From NCBI RefSeq assembly GCF_002940665.1, contig NZ_MIGY01000001.1, forward strand, positions 682,001 to 746,000: a stretch of DNA of 64,000 nucleotides, in the 5' to 3' direction. Position 1 is the stretch's first letter; each line of letters begins with the position of its first letter. Made by a program: the position numbers and the translations under genes. A model generated the notes under the pieces. It saw only the letters and a program-made list of their open reading frames with translations, ran no database searches and was not told the origin of the DNA. The stretch comes from Xanthomonas arboricola. Its GTDB lineage: Bacteria > Pseudomonadota > Gammaproteobacteria > Xanthomonadales > Xanthomonadaceae. Below are positions 38,318 through 47,484 of the stretch, one piece after another.

Positions 38318-39607
38318 TTAGCGCTGACCGGCGTCGGTGTAGTCGCGCTTGTCGTAGCCGGTGTAGATCTGGCGCGGACGGCCGATCTTCATTTCCGGAT
38401 CGACCTGCTGCTCCAGCCAATGCGACACCCAGCCGGCGGTGCGTGCGATGGCGAACATCACGGTGAACATTTCCACCGGAATGTTCAGCGCCTTGTAGAT
38501 CAGGCCCGAGTAGAAGTCGACGTTCGGATACAGCTTGCGCTGCACGAAGTAGTCGTCCTTCAGCGCCGCTTCTTCCAGCTTCAGCGCCACTTCCAGCAGG
38601 GGATCGTTGACACCCAACTCGCCCAGCACCTTGTGGGTCATCTCGCGGATGATCTTGGCGCGCGGGTCGAAGTTCTTGTAGACGCGGTGACCGAAGCCCA
38701 TCAGACGGAACGAGGAGTTCTTGTCCTTGGCCTTGGCCACGGCGGACTCGACGTTGTCGGCGGTGCCGATCTCTTCCAGCATCTTCAACACGGCTTCGTT
38801 GGCGCCACCGTGTGCCGGGCCCCACAGCGCGGTGATGCCCGCTGCGACCGAAGCGTACGGATTGGCACCGGTCGAACCGACCAGACGCACGGTCGAGGTC
38901 GAGGCATTCTGCTCGTGATCGGCGTGCAGGATGAACAGCAGATCCAGCGCCTTGGCCACCACCGGATTGATCTCCAGCGGCTCGCTCGGCACTTCGAACA
39001 TCATGTGCAGGAAGCGGTCGACGTAGTTGAGGTTGTTGCGCGGGTAGCGGATCGGCCAGCCGATCGAATAGCGGTACGCGGCAGCAGCCAGGGTCGGCAC
39101 CTTGGCGATCAGACGGATGGCGGCCTGGCGGCGCTGCTCCGGATCGTTGAGGTCCAGCGTGTCGTGGTAGAACGCCGACAGGGAGGCAACCGAACCGGCC
39201 AGCATGGCCATCGGGTGGGCGTCATGACGGAAGCCACCGAGGAAGTTCTTCAGCGACTCGTGCATCATCGTGTGATGCGTGACTTCGTGGTCGAACTTCT
39301 TGAATTCGTCCGCGGTCGGCAGCTCGCCGTTCATCAGCAGGTACGAGACTTCGAGGAAGCTGGACTTCTCGGCCAACTGTTCGATCGGGTAGCCGCGATA
39401 CAGCAACACGCCGTTGTCGCCATCGATATAGGTGATGGCCGACTTGCAGCTGGCGGTGGCGGTAAAGCCCGAGTCGTAGGTAAACAGACCGGTTTCTTTG
39501 GTCAGCTTTGAAATATCGACGCAATCATTGCCAAGCGTGGGCTTGAGAACCGGCAGAACGACCGACTTGTCGCCGGCGTTGAGCGTGACCTGATCAAGAT
39601 CGGACAC
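38318..39607 (-). CDS. gltA: Citrate synthase (type II)
   Basis: Cytoplasmic TCA-cycle enzyme condensing acetyl-CoA and oxaloacetate, 429 aa, the usual length for the hexameric NADH-sensitive type of Gram-negative bacteria. Hallmarks: [17 protein letters not shown] near residues 62-78, [33 protein letters not shown] with a catalytic histidine, and [14 protein letters not shown] with the second. I chose the GTG at 39607 because AAGGAG stands eight bases before it; starting at the GTG at 39634 would swallow the ribosome-binding site. It is a single-gene unit with its own terminator; a GATAAT hexamer upstream (plus 39693-39698) is a candidate -10. Confidence 0.97.
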   Translation of the reverse strand: MSDLDQVTLNAGDKSVVLPVLKPTLGNDCVDISKLTKETGLFTYDSGFTATASCKSAITYIDGDNGVLLYRGYPIEQLAEKSSFLEVSYLLMNGELPTADEFKKFDHEVTHHTMMHESLKNFLGGFRHDAHPMAMLAGSVASLSAFYHDTLDLNDPEQRRQAAIRLIAKVPTLAAAAYRYSIGWPIRYPRNNLNYVDRFLHMMFEVPSEPLEINPVVAKALDLLFILHADHEQNASTSTVRLVGSTGANPYASVAAGITALWGPAHGGANEAVLKMLEEIGTADNVESAVAKAKDKNSSFRLMGFGHRVYKNFDPRAKIIREMTHKVLGELGVNDPLLEVALKLEEAALKDDYFVQRKLYPNVDFYSGLIYKALNIPVEMFTVMFAIARTAGWVSHWLEQQVDPEMKIGRPRQIYTGYDKRDYTDAGQR

Positions 39608-39692
39608 TGTGTACGCTCCTTCAGTGGAAGGCACCTGTCACCAAGCGGGCAGGCACGTGATGGAAGTCCAGGGCATCGCCCCGGATCACGTC

Positions 39693-39698
39693 ATTATC
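39693..39698 (-). promoter_or_regulatory. Candidate -10 element of gltA
   Basis: GATAAT on the minus strand about 85 bases before the gltA GTG. The -35 is weak, so this is tentative. Confidence 0.35.
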
Positions 39699-39780
39699 GC
39701 ACAGCAACATTTTGGCCGTCGCTTGGACAGAAGTCGTAGACGGCCCCGTCGAAGGCGTGAAAGCGAAGTTGCCAACGCCC

Positions 39781-39814
39781 CAAAAAACAACGGCCGCGCA
39801 ATGCGCGGCCGTTG
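39781..39814 (-). terminator. Rho-independent terminator of rpmE2
   Basis: A 12-bp perfect stem CAACGGCCGCGC with loop ATT, followed on the minus strand by TTTTTTG. It lies 24 bases after the rpmE2 stop and separates it from gltA. Confidence 0.93.
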
Positions 39815-39837
39815 CCGGTACAGCCCGTCCTGCAAGC

Positions 39838-40080
39838 TCAGCGCGCGTAGCGCTTCTGGAACTTGTCGATCCGGCCGCCGGTGTCGATCACCTTGTGCTT
39901 GCCGGTATAGAACGGGTGCGAGGCCGAGGAAATATCCACCTTGATCAGCGGATATTCCTGGCCATCTTCCCACTTCACGGTCTCTTTCGAGCTCATGGTG
40001 GAACGGGTCAGAATCTTGAAATCGGACGTCACGTCGTGGAAGACGACGTCGTTGTAGCTGGGATGAACGTTATCTTTCAT
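39838..40080 (-). CDS. rpmE2: 50S ribosomal protein L31 type B
   Basis: Ribosomal protein of the large subunit, 80 aa. It starts [21 protein letters not shown] and carries the later [27 protein letters not shown] block, diagnostic of L31. There are no CxxC zinc-ribbon cysteines, so it is the zinc-independent type B form, which in many bacteria is used in zinc shortage. It has its own strong terminator. No Zur-type palindrome was recognised upstream, and whether another L31 gene exists elsewhere cannot be known from this window. Confidence 0.96.
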   Translation of the reverse strand: MKDNVHPSYNDVVFHDVTSDFKILTRSTMSSKETVKWEDGQEYPLIKVDISSASHPFYTGKHKVIDTGGRIDKFQKRYAR

Positions 40081-40151
40081 GGACTTGGCGCCGGGCTGCC
40101 TGGATAAGCCGGGCATTATAGCGGCCACCAGGCGCTCGGCGCAAGATCGCC

Positions 40152-41090
40152 CTAGCTTGCCGCCAGGGCCCCTGCGACCAGGCCGAAGAATCGCTGGCGA
40201 TCGTAGTCCAGCAACAGGTTGGCGTTGTCGGGGGTGCCATCCCGGCGATCCCAGTCCACCAGGGTCATGCCGCGGGTGTGGGTGCCGGTCAGCTCGATAT
40301 GCACCGGCCGCTGCTCCAGCCGCTGCGCGCCCTCCGGGTGCAGCGCGAACGCCATCGCCAGCGCGTCGGCGGCGTACCAGTACTCGCCGCGGCTGTCTTC
40401 GGACCACAGGCGGGTCTTGCGCGAGATCTCCTCGTAGAAACGCGCCTGCGCGGAGTCGGCCGTCAGCCATTGCTCGACATCGCGATGCAGCAGACCGTGC
40501 GCGACGGTGGCTTCCCAGTCGGCCACGTCGAACTGCGGAAAGCCGCGGAACACGATATGCGCCGCTTCCGGGTCGAAGCCGATATTGAATTCGGCTGCGG
40601 CGGTGATGTTGCCGTGCCCGGTCAGCGCACCGCCCATCACCACCAGCCGCGCCACGCGCTGCGGCAGGGTCGGATCCAGCGTCAGGGCCAGGGCCAGATT
40701 GGTCAGCGGGCCGAGCGCGACCAGCAACAGCTCGCCGGCGTATTCGTGCGACAGGCGCAGGATGGCCAGCGCGGCGTGCTCGGTCTCGGCAGTGCGTTTG
40801 GCCGGCACCAAGCCGACATCGCCGAAGCCGTCGATGCCATGCACATGCGCCGCGTCCACCGAGGGGTGCAGCAGCGGCTGCGGGCAGCCCGCATAGACCG
40901 GTATATCCTCACGCCCGGCAATCTCGCAGACCTTCAAGGCATTGCGCACGGTGTGCTCCAGGCCCACGTTGCCGGCGGCGATGGTCAGGCCAACGACGTC
41001 ATGCCGGGTATCGTTGAAGGCCATCAGCAAGGCCAGCGCGTCGTCCACGCCCGGGTCGGTGTCGATCAGCAGCGGTATCTTGTTTGTCAT
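40152..41090 (-). CDS. Inosine/uridine-preferring nucleoside hydrolase
   Basis: Cytoplasmic enzyme of 312 aa that splits ribonucleosides into base and ribose for salvage. The calcium-binding N-terminal motif [12 protein letters not shown] at 10-21 is complete; [26 protein letters not shown] contains further substrate contacts, and a late DxD-like region ([17 protein letters not shown]) closes the active site. It starts with [12 protein letters not shown] and is immediately preceded by a GGGAATC-like array. It lies downstream of recG on the same strand across a gap of about 120 bp. Base preference cannot be fixed. Confidence 0.92.
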   Translation of the reverse strand: MTNKIPLLIDTDPGVDDALALLMAFNDTRHDVVGLTIAAGNVGLEHTVRNALKVCEIAGREDIPVYAGCPQPLLHPSVDAAHVHGIDGFGDVGLVPAKRTAETEHAALAILRLSHEYAGELLLVALGPLTNLALALTLDPTLPQRVARLVVMGGALTGHGNITAAAEFNIGFDPEAAHIVFRGFPQFDVADWEATVAHGLLHRDVEQWLTADSAQARFYEEISRKTRLWSEDSRGEYWYAADALAMAFALHPEGAQRLEQRPVHIELTGTHTRGMTLVDWDRRDGTPDNANLLLDYDRQRFFGLVAGALAAS

Positions 41091-41205
41091 GGGATTGGGA
41101 ATTGGTCATTCGGGATTCGTTGCCGCATCTTCGCAAGGATCGGCCGGTCACGCGAACCTACAGGCCGCAGCAGCTAGCTCTGACCAATCCCGAATCCCAA
41201 TCCCC
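41091..41205. repeat. GGGAATC-type facing arrays, element 3 (recG/nucleoside hydrolase gap)
   Basis: The G-rich array GGGATTGGGAATTGGTCA at 41091-41108, continuing to 41119, faces a C-rich array at 41182-41205 beginning TGACCAATCCCGAATCCC. TGACCAAT/ATTGGTCA and TCCCAATCCC/GGGATTGGGA pair. The arrays begin right at the nucleoside hydrolase ATG and end six bases from the recG stop. Both genes are on the minus strand. Confidence 0.78.
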
Positions 41206-41210
41206 GCCGC

Positions 41211-43355
41211 TCACGCGGCGGCGTAACGCACCGCGCTGCCGATCCAGCGCGCGACCACGCGGTCGGCAATCTCCGGCGCTTCGGCCAACAGCCGCTCGGC
41301 GAGCACCTGCACGCGCGGCAACAGTCCGGCATCGCGGGTGAGATCGGCGATGCGGAAACTGGCCAGGCCGGTCTGCCGCGTACCCAGCAATTCGCCGGGG
41401 CCGCGCAGCTCCAGATCCTTTTCCGCAATCACGAAGCCGTCGCTGGTCTGGCGCATGGTTTCCAGGCGTTGCCGCGCCATCATCGACAACGGGGCCTGAT
41501 ACAGCAGCACGCAGCTGGACGCGGCCGCGCCGCGCCCGACCCGGCCGCGCAACTGGTGCAACTGCGCCAGACCCAGGCGCTCGGCATTCTCGATGATCAT
41601 CAGCGAGGCATTGGGCACGTCCACGCCGACCTCGATCACCGTGGTGGCGACCAGCAGATCGGTATGGCCCTGCTTGAAATCCAGCATGGCCTTCTGTTTT
41701 TCCGCCGCTTTCATGCGCCCGTGCACCAGCGCCACGCGCACGCCGGGCAATTGTGCGGACAGGGCTTCGAAGGTGGCCTCCGCCGCCTGGGCTTCAATCC
41801 TTGGCGGGCCACTGGGCGCGCCCTTGCCGGGCTCTTCGCTTTCTTCGATCAAGGTGCAGACCCAATACGCCTGGCGCCCCTCGGCGCAGGCGGCGCGGAT
41901 GCGCTCGACCAGGTCCGGCCGACGCTCGGCACTGAGCACGATGGTCTGCACCGGCGTGCGCCCGGGTGGTAGTTCGTCGATGGCCGAGACATCCAGATCC
42001 GCATAGGTGGACATCGCCAGGGTGCGCGGGATCGGCGTGGCGGTCATCACCAATTGATGCGGCACGCTGCCGGCGGCCGCACCCTTGTCGCGCAAGGCCA
42101 GGCGCTGGTGCACGCCGAAGCGGTGCTGCTCGTCGATGATGGCCAGCGCCAGATCGTGGAAGACCACCGCCTCCTGCATCAGGGCATGCGTGCCGACCAC
42201 CACCTGCGCCTGGCCGGAGGCCACCTCGGCCATCGCTGCGGCGCGTGCCTTGCCGGTGACCTTGCCGGCCAGCCAGACGATGCGCACGCCCAGCGGTTCC
42301 AGCCAGCCACGCAGGTTGGTGAGGTGCTGCTCGGCCAGCAGCTCGGTCGGCGCGGCCAGTGCGACCTGCTTGCCCTGCTCCACCGCCAGCATCGCCGCCA
42401 ATGCGGCGACCACGGTCTTGCCGCTGCCGACATCGCCCTGCACCAGCCGCAGCATCGGCGACGGTCTTGCCAGGTCGTGGGCAATCTGCGCGAACACGCG
42501 CTGCTGGGCACCGGTGAGCTGGAACGGCAATGCCGCGCGCAGTTGCCGCACCAGGGTGCCGTTGCCAGGCAGCAGCGGTGCGTGGAAGCGCTGCAAGGCG
42601 ATACGCTGGCGACGCAGGCTGAGTTGATGCGCCAACAGTTCTTCGATCGCCAGACGCTGCTGGGCCGGATGCCCGCCTGCGAGCAGCTGCTGCGGGTCGG
42701 TGTTCACCGGCGGGCGATGCATGGTCAGCAGCGCGGCGCGCAGCGAGGGCAGTTGTTCGTCCTGCAGCCAGTGCGGCGGCAGCAGTTCCAGCGCGGCCTC
42801 GGCCGGCAACCGCTCCAGTGCCTGGCCGATGAGTTTGCGCAACGTGGCCGGGCCTACACCTTCCAGCACCGGATAGACCGGATCCAGGCTGTCACCCAGC
42901 CCGGCATCCTCGCCCGGTGCCAGCACGCGGTAACTGGGGTGCACGATTTCCCAGCCGTTCTGTCCCGGCTTGGGCGTGCCGAACACCCGCAACCGCGTGC
43001 CCGGTGCGAACTGCGCGACCTGCGCCGCGCGGAAATGGAAGAAGCGCAGCACCACGCTGCCGTGCGACTCGTCCGAAACCGCCACCCGCAACACCGGCCG
43101 GTAACGGAAGCCGCGCTCCACCGCATCCACACGCCCTTCGATCTGCGCAGGCACACCGCTCTGTAACTGCGCGATCGTGGTCAGCCGCGTGCGGTCTTCG
43201 TAGCGCAACGGCAGATGCAGCCACAGATCCTGCAGCGTCAAGATGCCGCGCGCAGCGAATTTCTCGGCCACCTTGGGGCCGACGCCGGGCAGACTGGCAA
43301 GCGAGGCCTGGCCTGCAGCGGCCAGGCGCGGGGTGGCGGTCGCTGCGCGCGGCAC
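41211..43355 (-). CDS. recG: ATP-dependent DNA helicase RecG
   Basis: Branch-migration helicase that regresses stalled forks and resolves recombination intermediates, 714 aa, full length. An N-terminal helical region with the helix-hairpin-helix-like LASLPGVGPKVAEKFAARG is followed by the wedge OB fold (about 60-150), then the helicase core: QRVFAQIAHDL, Walker A GDVGSGKT, AIIDEQHRFGV (DExH), MTATPIPRT, VHGRMKAAEK, ATTVIEVGVDVPNA and QLHQLRGRVGRG. The start is a GTG 30 bases after ridA on the same strand, with only a weak Shine-Dalgarno. It is probably co-transcribed with ridA. Confidence 0.96.
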   Translation of the reverse strand: MPRAATATPRLAAAGQASLASLPGVGPKVAEKFAARGILTLQDLWLHLPLRYEDRTRLTTIAQLQSGVPAQIEGRVDAVERGFRYRPVLRVAVSDESHGSVVLRFFHFRAAQVAQFAPGTRLRVFGTPKPGQNGWEIVHPSYRVLAPGEDAGLGDSLDPVYPVLEGVGPATLRKLIGQALERLPAEAALELLPPHWLQDEQLPSLRAALLTMHRPPVNTDPQQLLAGGHPAQQRLAIEELLAHQLSLRRQRIALQRFHAPLLPGNGTLVRQLRAALPFQLTGAQQRVFAQIAHDLARPSPMLRLVQGDVGSGKTVVAALAAMLAVEQGKQVALAAPTELLAEQHLTNLRGWLEPLGVRIVWLAGKVTGKARAAAMAEVASGQAQVVVGTHALMQEAVVFHDLALAIIDEQHRFGVHQRLALRDKGAAAGSVPHQLVMTATPIPRTLAMSTYADLDVSAIDELPPGRTPVQTIVLSAERRPDLVERIRAACAEGRQAYWVCTLIEESEEPGKGAPSGPPRIEAQAAEATFEALSAQLPGVRVALVHGRMKAAEKQKAMLDFKQGHTDLLVATTVIEVGVDVPNASLMIIENAERLGLAQLHQLRGRVGRGAAASSCVLLYQAPLSMMARQRLETMRQTSDGFVIAEKDLELRGPGELLGTRQTGLASFRIADLTRDAGLLPRVQVLAERLLAEAPEIADRVVARWIGSAVRYAAA

Positions 43356-43384
43356 GACAAGGCGCTCGGATCAGCCGCGCTGGA

Positions 43385-43765
43385 TCAGTCGAGCACCATC
43401 ACCGCATCGACCTCGAAGCCGGCGCCCTTGGGCAGGCCGGAGACCTCGATGGTCGAACGCGCCGGGAACGGCGCCTGGAAGTACTCCTGCATCACTGCGT
43501 TGACGGCGGCGAACTGGCCGAGATCGGTGAGGTACAGGCCCAGCCGCACGATCTTGTCGAGCGAGCCGCCGGCCGCTTCGGCCACCGCCTTGAGGTTGTC
43601 GAACGCGCGGCGTGCCTGCGCGCCGATGTCGCCCGGCACGATTTCGCCGGTGGCCGGATCCAGCGGGATCTGCCCGGAGAAATACACGGTGTTGCCGGCA
43701 CGCACGGCCTGCGAATACGGGCCGATGGCGGCAGGCGCCTGGTCGGTATGGATGATCTGGGACAT
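43385..43765 (-). CDS. ridA: RidA family reactive intermediate deaminase
   Basis: Small trimeric cytoplasmic enzyme, 126 aa, that hydrolyses reactive enamine/imine products of PLP enzymes (such as those from serine and threonine dehydratase). Hallmarks: AIGPYSQAVRAGNTVYFSGQIPLD at residues 13-36, the TDLGQFAAVNAVMQEYF segment, FPARSTIEVSGLPKGA with the conserved arginine near 105, and VDAVMVLD at the end. The ATG is preceded by GGAG six bases away; an in-frame start 69 bases upstream has no such signal. Genes spoT and ridA-recG lie on the same strand with a 269-bp gap that shows nothing else. Confidence 0.95.
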   Translation of the reverse strand: MSQIIHTDQAPAAIGPYSQAVRAGNTVYFSGQIPLDPATGEIVPGDIGAQARRAFDNLKAVAEAAGGSLDKIVRLGLYLTDLGQFAAVNAVMQEYFQAPFPARSTIEVSGLPKGAGFEVDAVMVLD

Positions 43766-44034
43766 GGAAGCTCCACTGCAAAGGTGTGTGCAGCAGTTTA
43801 GGCGTTTGTGCGGATTTGCTCGACTGTTGCGCACGGTCTTGTTGCGACGATGCTTGCGACGATCGCCGGATACCGTCCCGTCGTACCGAACAGATCGCGC
43901 TGCAATGGCGGCGTGGAGCTTGACCGCGCACCTGCACGACGACGCATGCTACCTGCCGCCGCACCATGCCTGAGACACGGTGCACGCTGTCGGCAGTGGG
44001 CCGCAGCGCTGCCTAACGGCAGGACATGCAATCC

Positions 44035-46206
44035 TTACTGCCGCCCCACGCTCTGCACCACATGCAGCCGCCGCAGCCGGCGCATCACCTCGGCCAGATG
44101 GCGGCGGTCGCGGACCTGAATGTTGAAGCGCAGCACCGCCGCATTGAAATCGCGGTCCAGGTAATCCACGCGTTCGATATTGGACTGGCTCTGCGCGATC
44201 GCCGCGGCCAGCTGGGCCAGCACGCCGGTGCGGTTTTCCACCTCGACCACCAGTGCGGTGTCGTAATCGCCGGTCACGCCCGAGTCCCAGTCGATCGGCA
44301 CCCAGCGTTCGGGCGATTTGCGCAGCTCGGCCAGGTTTGGACAGTCCAGACGGTGCACCACGATGCCCTTGCCGGCGGTGTGGTAACCCATGATTTCGTC
44401 GCCGGGAATCGGCTGGCAACAGTTGGCGAAGCTGATCACGCCGCGTTCGCTGCCGTCGATCAGGATCTTTTCGTGCGAATGCTTGGAATGGCCGCCACCG
44501 CGCAGTTCGGCGTAGGCCATCAGCGCCTGCGCGGCCTGGGTCGGCATCCAGTTGCCCAGCGCCACATCGGCCAGCAAGGCTTCCAGGCGTGGATAGCGAT
44601 GCTCGGTGAGGAAAGCGTCCAGGCGGCCCTTGGGCAGCCGCTCCAGCGAGCTGTCCATCGCTTCCAGCGCGCGATCGAGCATGCGGTGGCCGAGCTGCAC
44701 GGCATCCTCGTGCTCGAGCTGCTTGAGCTGGTGACGGATCGCGGTACGCGCCTTGCTGCTGACCACGAACTCCAGCCACTGCGGCTTGGGCGTGGCCGAG
44801 CGCGCGGTGATGATTTCCACCGCCTGGCCGCTGGCCAGCTTGGTGCGCAGCGGCACCAGCTTCTTGTCCACCCGCGAAGCGACCGCGCGGTTGCCCACGT
44901 CGGTATGCACCGCATAGGCGAAATCCAGCGCGGTGGAGTTGCGCGGCAGCGCCAGGATCTTGCCCTTGGGCGTGAACAGATAAACCTCGTCCGGGAACAG
45001 GTCGACCTTGACGTTGTCCAGGAACTCCAGCGACGAGCCTGCCGCGCGCTGCGAATCGATCAACTCCACGATCCAGTCGTGCGCACGGCTCTGCGCGCTG
45101 TTGGGCGAGGCCGAGCCGACCTTGTAGGTCCAGTGCGCGGCGACGCCACGTTCGGCGATCAGGTCCATCTCTTCGGTGCGGATCTGCACTTCGATCGGCG
45201 AGCCGTACGGGCCGAACAGCACGGTGTGCAGCGATTGGTAGCCGTTGGCCTTGGGGATGGCGATGAAATCGCGGAAGCGCCCGTCCAGCGGCTTGAAGGT
45301 GGCATGCACCGCGCCCAGCGCGTGATAGCAATCGGCGACCGAGCGCACCACCAGGCGGAAGCCGAACACGTCCATCACCTGGTCGAAGGTCTTGTTCTCT
45401 TCGTGCATCTTGGAATAGATGCTCCAGGGCGTCTTGATGCGGCTGACCAGACGATGCTCCAGCCCTTCCTTGGCCAGCCGCTGCGACAACTGCACCTCCA
45501 CCTGCGCCATCGATTCGCGCCGCACGACCGGCTGGCTGCGGATATGTTTCTCGATGATGGCGTGACGCCAGGGATACAGCGCGCGGAACCCCAGGTTCTG
45601 CAGCTCGGACTTGATCAGGCTCATGCCCAGGCGCTGGGCGATCGGCGCGTAGATCTCGAGCGTTTCGCGCGCAATGCGGCTGCGCGCCTCGCTGCTCTGC
45701 GCGCCCAGGGTGCGCATGTTGTGCAGGCGGTCGGCCAGCTTGATCATGATCACGCGCAGGTCGCGCGACATCGCCAGCAGCATCTTGCGGAAGCTCTCCG
45801 CCGCCGCTTCCTGGCGGTCTCGGAACTTGAGCTTGTCCAGCTTGGTGACGCCATCGACCAGCTCGGCCACCGCTTCGCCGAATTCCGACGCCAGCTCTTC
45901 GCGGGTCAGCGGGGTGTCTTCGATGGTGTCGTGCAGGATCGCGGCGATCAGCGATTCCATGTCCAGGCCGAGCTCGGCGAGCACACCGGCCACCGCGACC
46001 GGATGGGTGATGTAAGGCTCGCCCGACTTGCGGGTCTGGCCGGCATGCGCGGTGGCGCCCACTTCCCAGGCACGCCGCAGGATCGGCAGCTGCTCCTTGG
46101 GAAGGTAGCTGGCCGCGCGTTCGAGGTGCAGGACGTAGTCGGGGATGGCCTGGTCGGAAGACGGAGACGTCACGACGGTCGCCTGGGCAGTGGGGCCTGG
46201 GTTCAT
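44035..46206 (-). CDS. spoT: Bifunctional (p)ppGpp synthase/hydrolase SpoT
   Basis: Stringent-response enzyme of 723 aa that makes and breaks (p)ppGpp. The N-terminal HD hydrolase has H67 and HD at 92-93 (ILHDTIEDT), and its metal-site motif appears intact; the synthetase lies at about 240-365 (VFGFRLVV, IAIPKANGYQSLHT), then TGS (about 405-465: VYLFTPKGKILALP), a helical domain, and an ACT domain at about 645-720. Intact HD residues distinguish it from RelA. rpoZ lies upstream on the same strand, but a strong hairpin terminator stands between them, so spoT probably uses its own promoter or depends on read-through. Confidence 0.95.
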   Translation of the reverse strand: MNPGPTAQATVVTSPSSDQAIPDYVLHLERAASYLPKEQLPILRRAWEVGATAHAGQTRKSGEPYITHPVAVAGVLAELGLDMESLIAAILHDTIEDTPLTREELASEFGEAVAELVDGVTKLDKLKFRDRQEAAAESFRKMLLAMSRDLRVIMIKLADRLHNMRTLGAQSSEARSRIARETLEIYAPIAQRLGMSLIKSELQNLGFRALYPWRHAIIEKHIRSQPVVRRESMAQVEVQLSQRLAKEGLEHRLVSRIKTPWSIYSKMHEENKTFDQVMDVFGFRLVVRSVADCYHALGAVHATFKPLDGRFRDFIAIPKANGYQSLHTVLFGPYGSPIEVQIRTEEMDLIAERGVAAHWTYKVGSASPNSAQSRAHDWIVELIDSQRAAGSSLEFLDNVKVDLFPDEVYLFTPKGKILALPRNSTALDFAYAVHTDVGNRAVASRVDKKLVPLRTKLASGQAVEIITARSATPKPQWLEFVVSSKARTAIRHQLKQLEHEDAVQLGHRMLDRALEAMDSSLERLPKGRLDAFLTEHRYPRLEALLADVALGNWMPTQAAQALMAYAELRGGGHSKHSHEKILIDGSERGVISFANCCQPIPGDEIMGYHTAGKGIVVHRLDCPNLAELRKSPERWVPIDWDSGVTGDYDTALVVEVENRTGVLAQLAAAIAQSQSNIERVDYLDRDFNAAVLRFNIQVRDRRHLAEVMRRLRRLHVVQSVGRQ

Positions 46207-46278
46207 GCCGGAAGACTATGCCAGCAACGCAGTCACGGCAAACGTTTGCACACTGCACACGCCGAAGCGGGCCTGAAA

Positions 46279-46307
46279 CGAAAACAGCCCGCACGTGGCG
46301 GGCTGTT
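46279..46307 (-). terminator. Terminator between rpoZ and spoT
   Basis: AACAGCCCGC, a five-base loop, then GCGGGCTGTT followed on the minus strand by TTCGTTT. It lies 27 bases after the rpoZ stop and about 70 before the spoT start. Confidence 0.82.
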
Positions 46308-46333
46308 CAGATCGATCGCAGCGATGCGAACGA

Positions 46334-46633
46334 TCAATCGTCGTTCTTGGACATGTCTTCGTCGGCGACGACTTCGGCAGCGGCCCATTCCAGCGCTTCG
46401 CGCTCGGCGCGCTCGCGCTCGGCCTTCTCGACTTCGTCGATCAGCGCATTGTCGATCCGGCGTGCGGCGATTTCGCGCAGCGCCATCACGGTGGGCTTGT
46501 CGCTGGCGTCGGCATTTTCGATCAACGGCTGCACGCCGTTGGCGAGCTGACGGGCGCGCTTGGACGCCATCATGACCAGCTCGAAACGGTTGTTCACGAC
46601 TTCCAGGCAATCTTCTACGGTAATGCGGGCCAT
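46334..46633 (-). CDS. rpoZ: RNA polymerase omega subunit
   Basis: Small RNA polymerase subunit, 99 aa, that helps assemble beta-prime and contributes to the ppGpp binding site. It starts [20 protein letters not shown] and contains KRARQLANG and [15 protein letters not shown], the family signature. GGGAG is seven bases before the ATG. The acidic tail ([18 protein letters not shown]) is common in xanthomonads. It is 127 bases after gmk on the same strand, the usual gmk-rpoZ-spoT order. Confidence 0.97.
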   Translation of the reverse strand: MARITVEDCLEVVNNRFELVMMASKRARQLANGVQPLIENADASDKPTVMALREIAARRIDNALIDEVEKAERERAEREALEWAAAEVVADEDMSKNDD

Positions 46634-46760
46634 GCGGGCTCCCGGCGACCGGTAACGGCCGCGCATCGAATGAGGGAAAGGGGGCGGAGTGTACGCCCGA
46701 GCCGCCGTCACGGCAACCTGGGCCTATTCAGTTTCCTTTGGAATCAGGGATTTGACCCAC

Positions 46761-47372
46761 TCAGTCCAGCAAGGCCTGGATCAACTCCGCGTGCCGCTGC
46801 TGTTGCGCCTGCCGGCGCAGCCGGCTGGCGGTGAAGATCGCGCACATCTCCGAGACAGCGGTGTCGAAGGTCTCGTTGATGATCACGTAATCGAACTCCT
46901 CGAAATGCAGCATCTCTTCGCGGGCGGCAGCCAGACGCTGCGCCATCACGTCCTCGCTGTCCTGGCCGCGCTTGCGCATGCGCTCGTCCAGCGCCTGGCG
47001 CGACGGCGGCAGGATGAACACGCTGACCGCATCGGGCACCTTCTGGCGCACCTGGCGTGCGCCCTGCCAGTCGATCTCCAGCAGCACGTCGTGACCGGCC
47101 GCCAGCTGCGGCTCCACCGACTGCCGCGCGGTGCCCTTCCAGTCGCCGTGCACCAGCGCATATTCGAAGAAGTCGCCCGCTTCGATCATGCCCTGGAACT
47201 CGTCGGCGGAGACGAAATGGTAGTGCTCGGCATGCCGTTCGCCCGGCCGCGGCGCGCGCGAGGTGAACGAGATCGACAGGGCGATCTTGGGATCGCGCGC
47301 CAGGGTGGCGTTGACGATGCTGCTCTTGCCGGCGCCGGAAGGGGCCGCAACGATATAGAGGGTGCCGCGCAT
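46761..47372 (-). CDS. gmk: Guanylate kinase
   Basis: Cytoplasmic kinase turning GMP into GDP with ATP, 203 aa, normal length. P-loop APSGAGKSSIV at about 10-20; the GMP-binding region contains SISFTSRAPRPGERHAEHYHFV; the catalytic stretch VLLEIDWQGARQV and the lid with RMRKRGQDSEDVMAQRL follow. The ATG has a weak Shine-Dalgarno, and the bases just before it belong to a GGGAATC array. It precedes rpoZ, and yicC lies upstream, all on the minus strand. Confidence 0.97.
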   Translation of the reverse strand: MRGTLYIVAAPSGAGKSSIVNATLARDPKIALSISFTSRAPRPGERHAEHYHFVSADEFQGMIEAGDFFEYALVHGDWKGTARQSVEPQLAAGHDVLLEIDWQGARQVRQKVPDAVSVFILPPSRQALDERMRKRGQDSEDVMAQRLAAAREEMLHFEEFDYVIINETFDTAVSEMCAIFTASRLRRQAQQQRHAELIQALLD

Positions 47373-47373
47373 T

Positions 47374-47482
47374 TTAGGGAATAGAGAGTCGGGAATGGGG
47401 AATGGGGCACCGCGCCAAGCAAGCAGGCCAAGGGTGAATCGTACCTGCTTTGACGATTCCCCATTCCCGATTGCCTATTCCC
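47374..47482. repeat. GGGAATC-type facing arrays, element 4 (yicC/gmk gap), best-formed copy
   Basis: The G-rich arm at 47377-47404 and the C-rich arm at 47454-47481 are reverse complements at 24 of 28 positions, with a loop of 49 bases. The arm consists of GGGAATAG, then GTCGGGAATGGGGAAT-type units. The arms start five bases from the gmk ATG and end three bases from the yicC stop, so the element fills the entire intergenic region. Confidence 0.85.
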
Positions 47483-47484
47483 GG

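Noticed and set aside
44026-46575. Long plus-strand frame opposite spoT and rpoZ
   Set aside because: Mirror frame of two well-supported genes; translation is His/Gln/Arg-rich without motifs.
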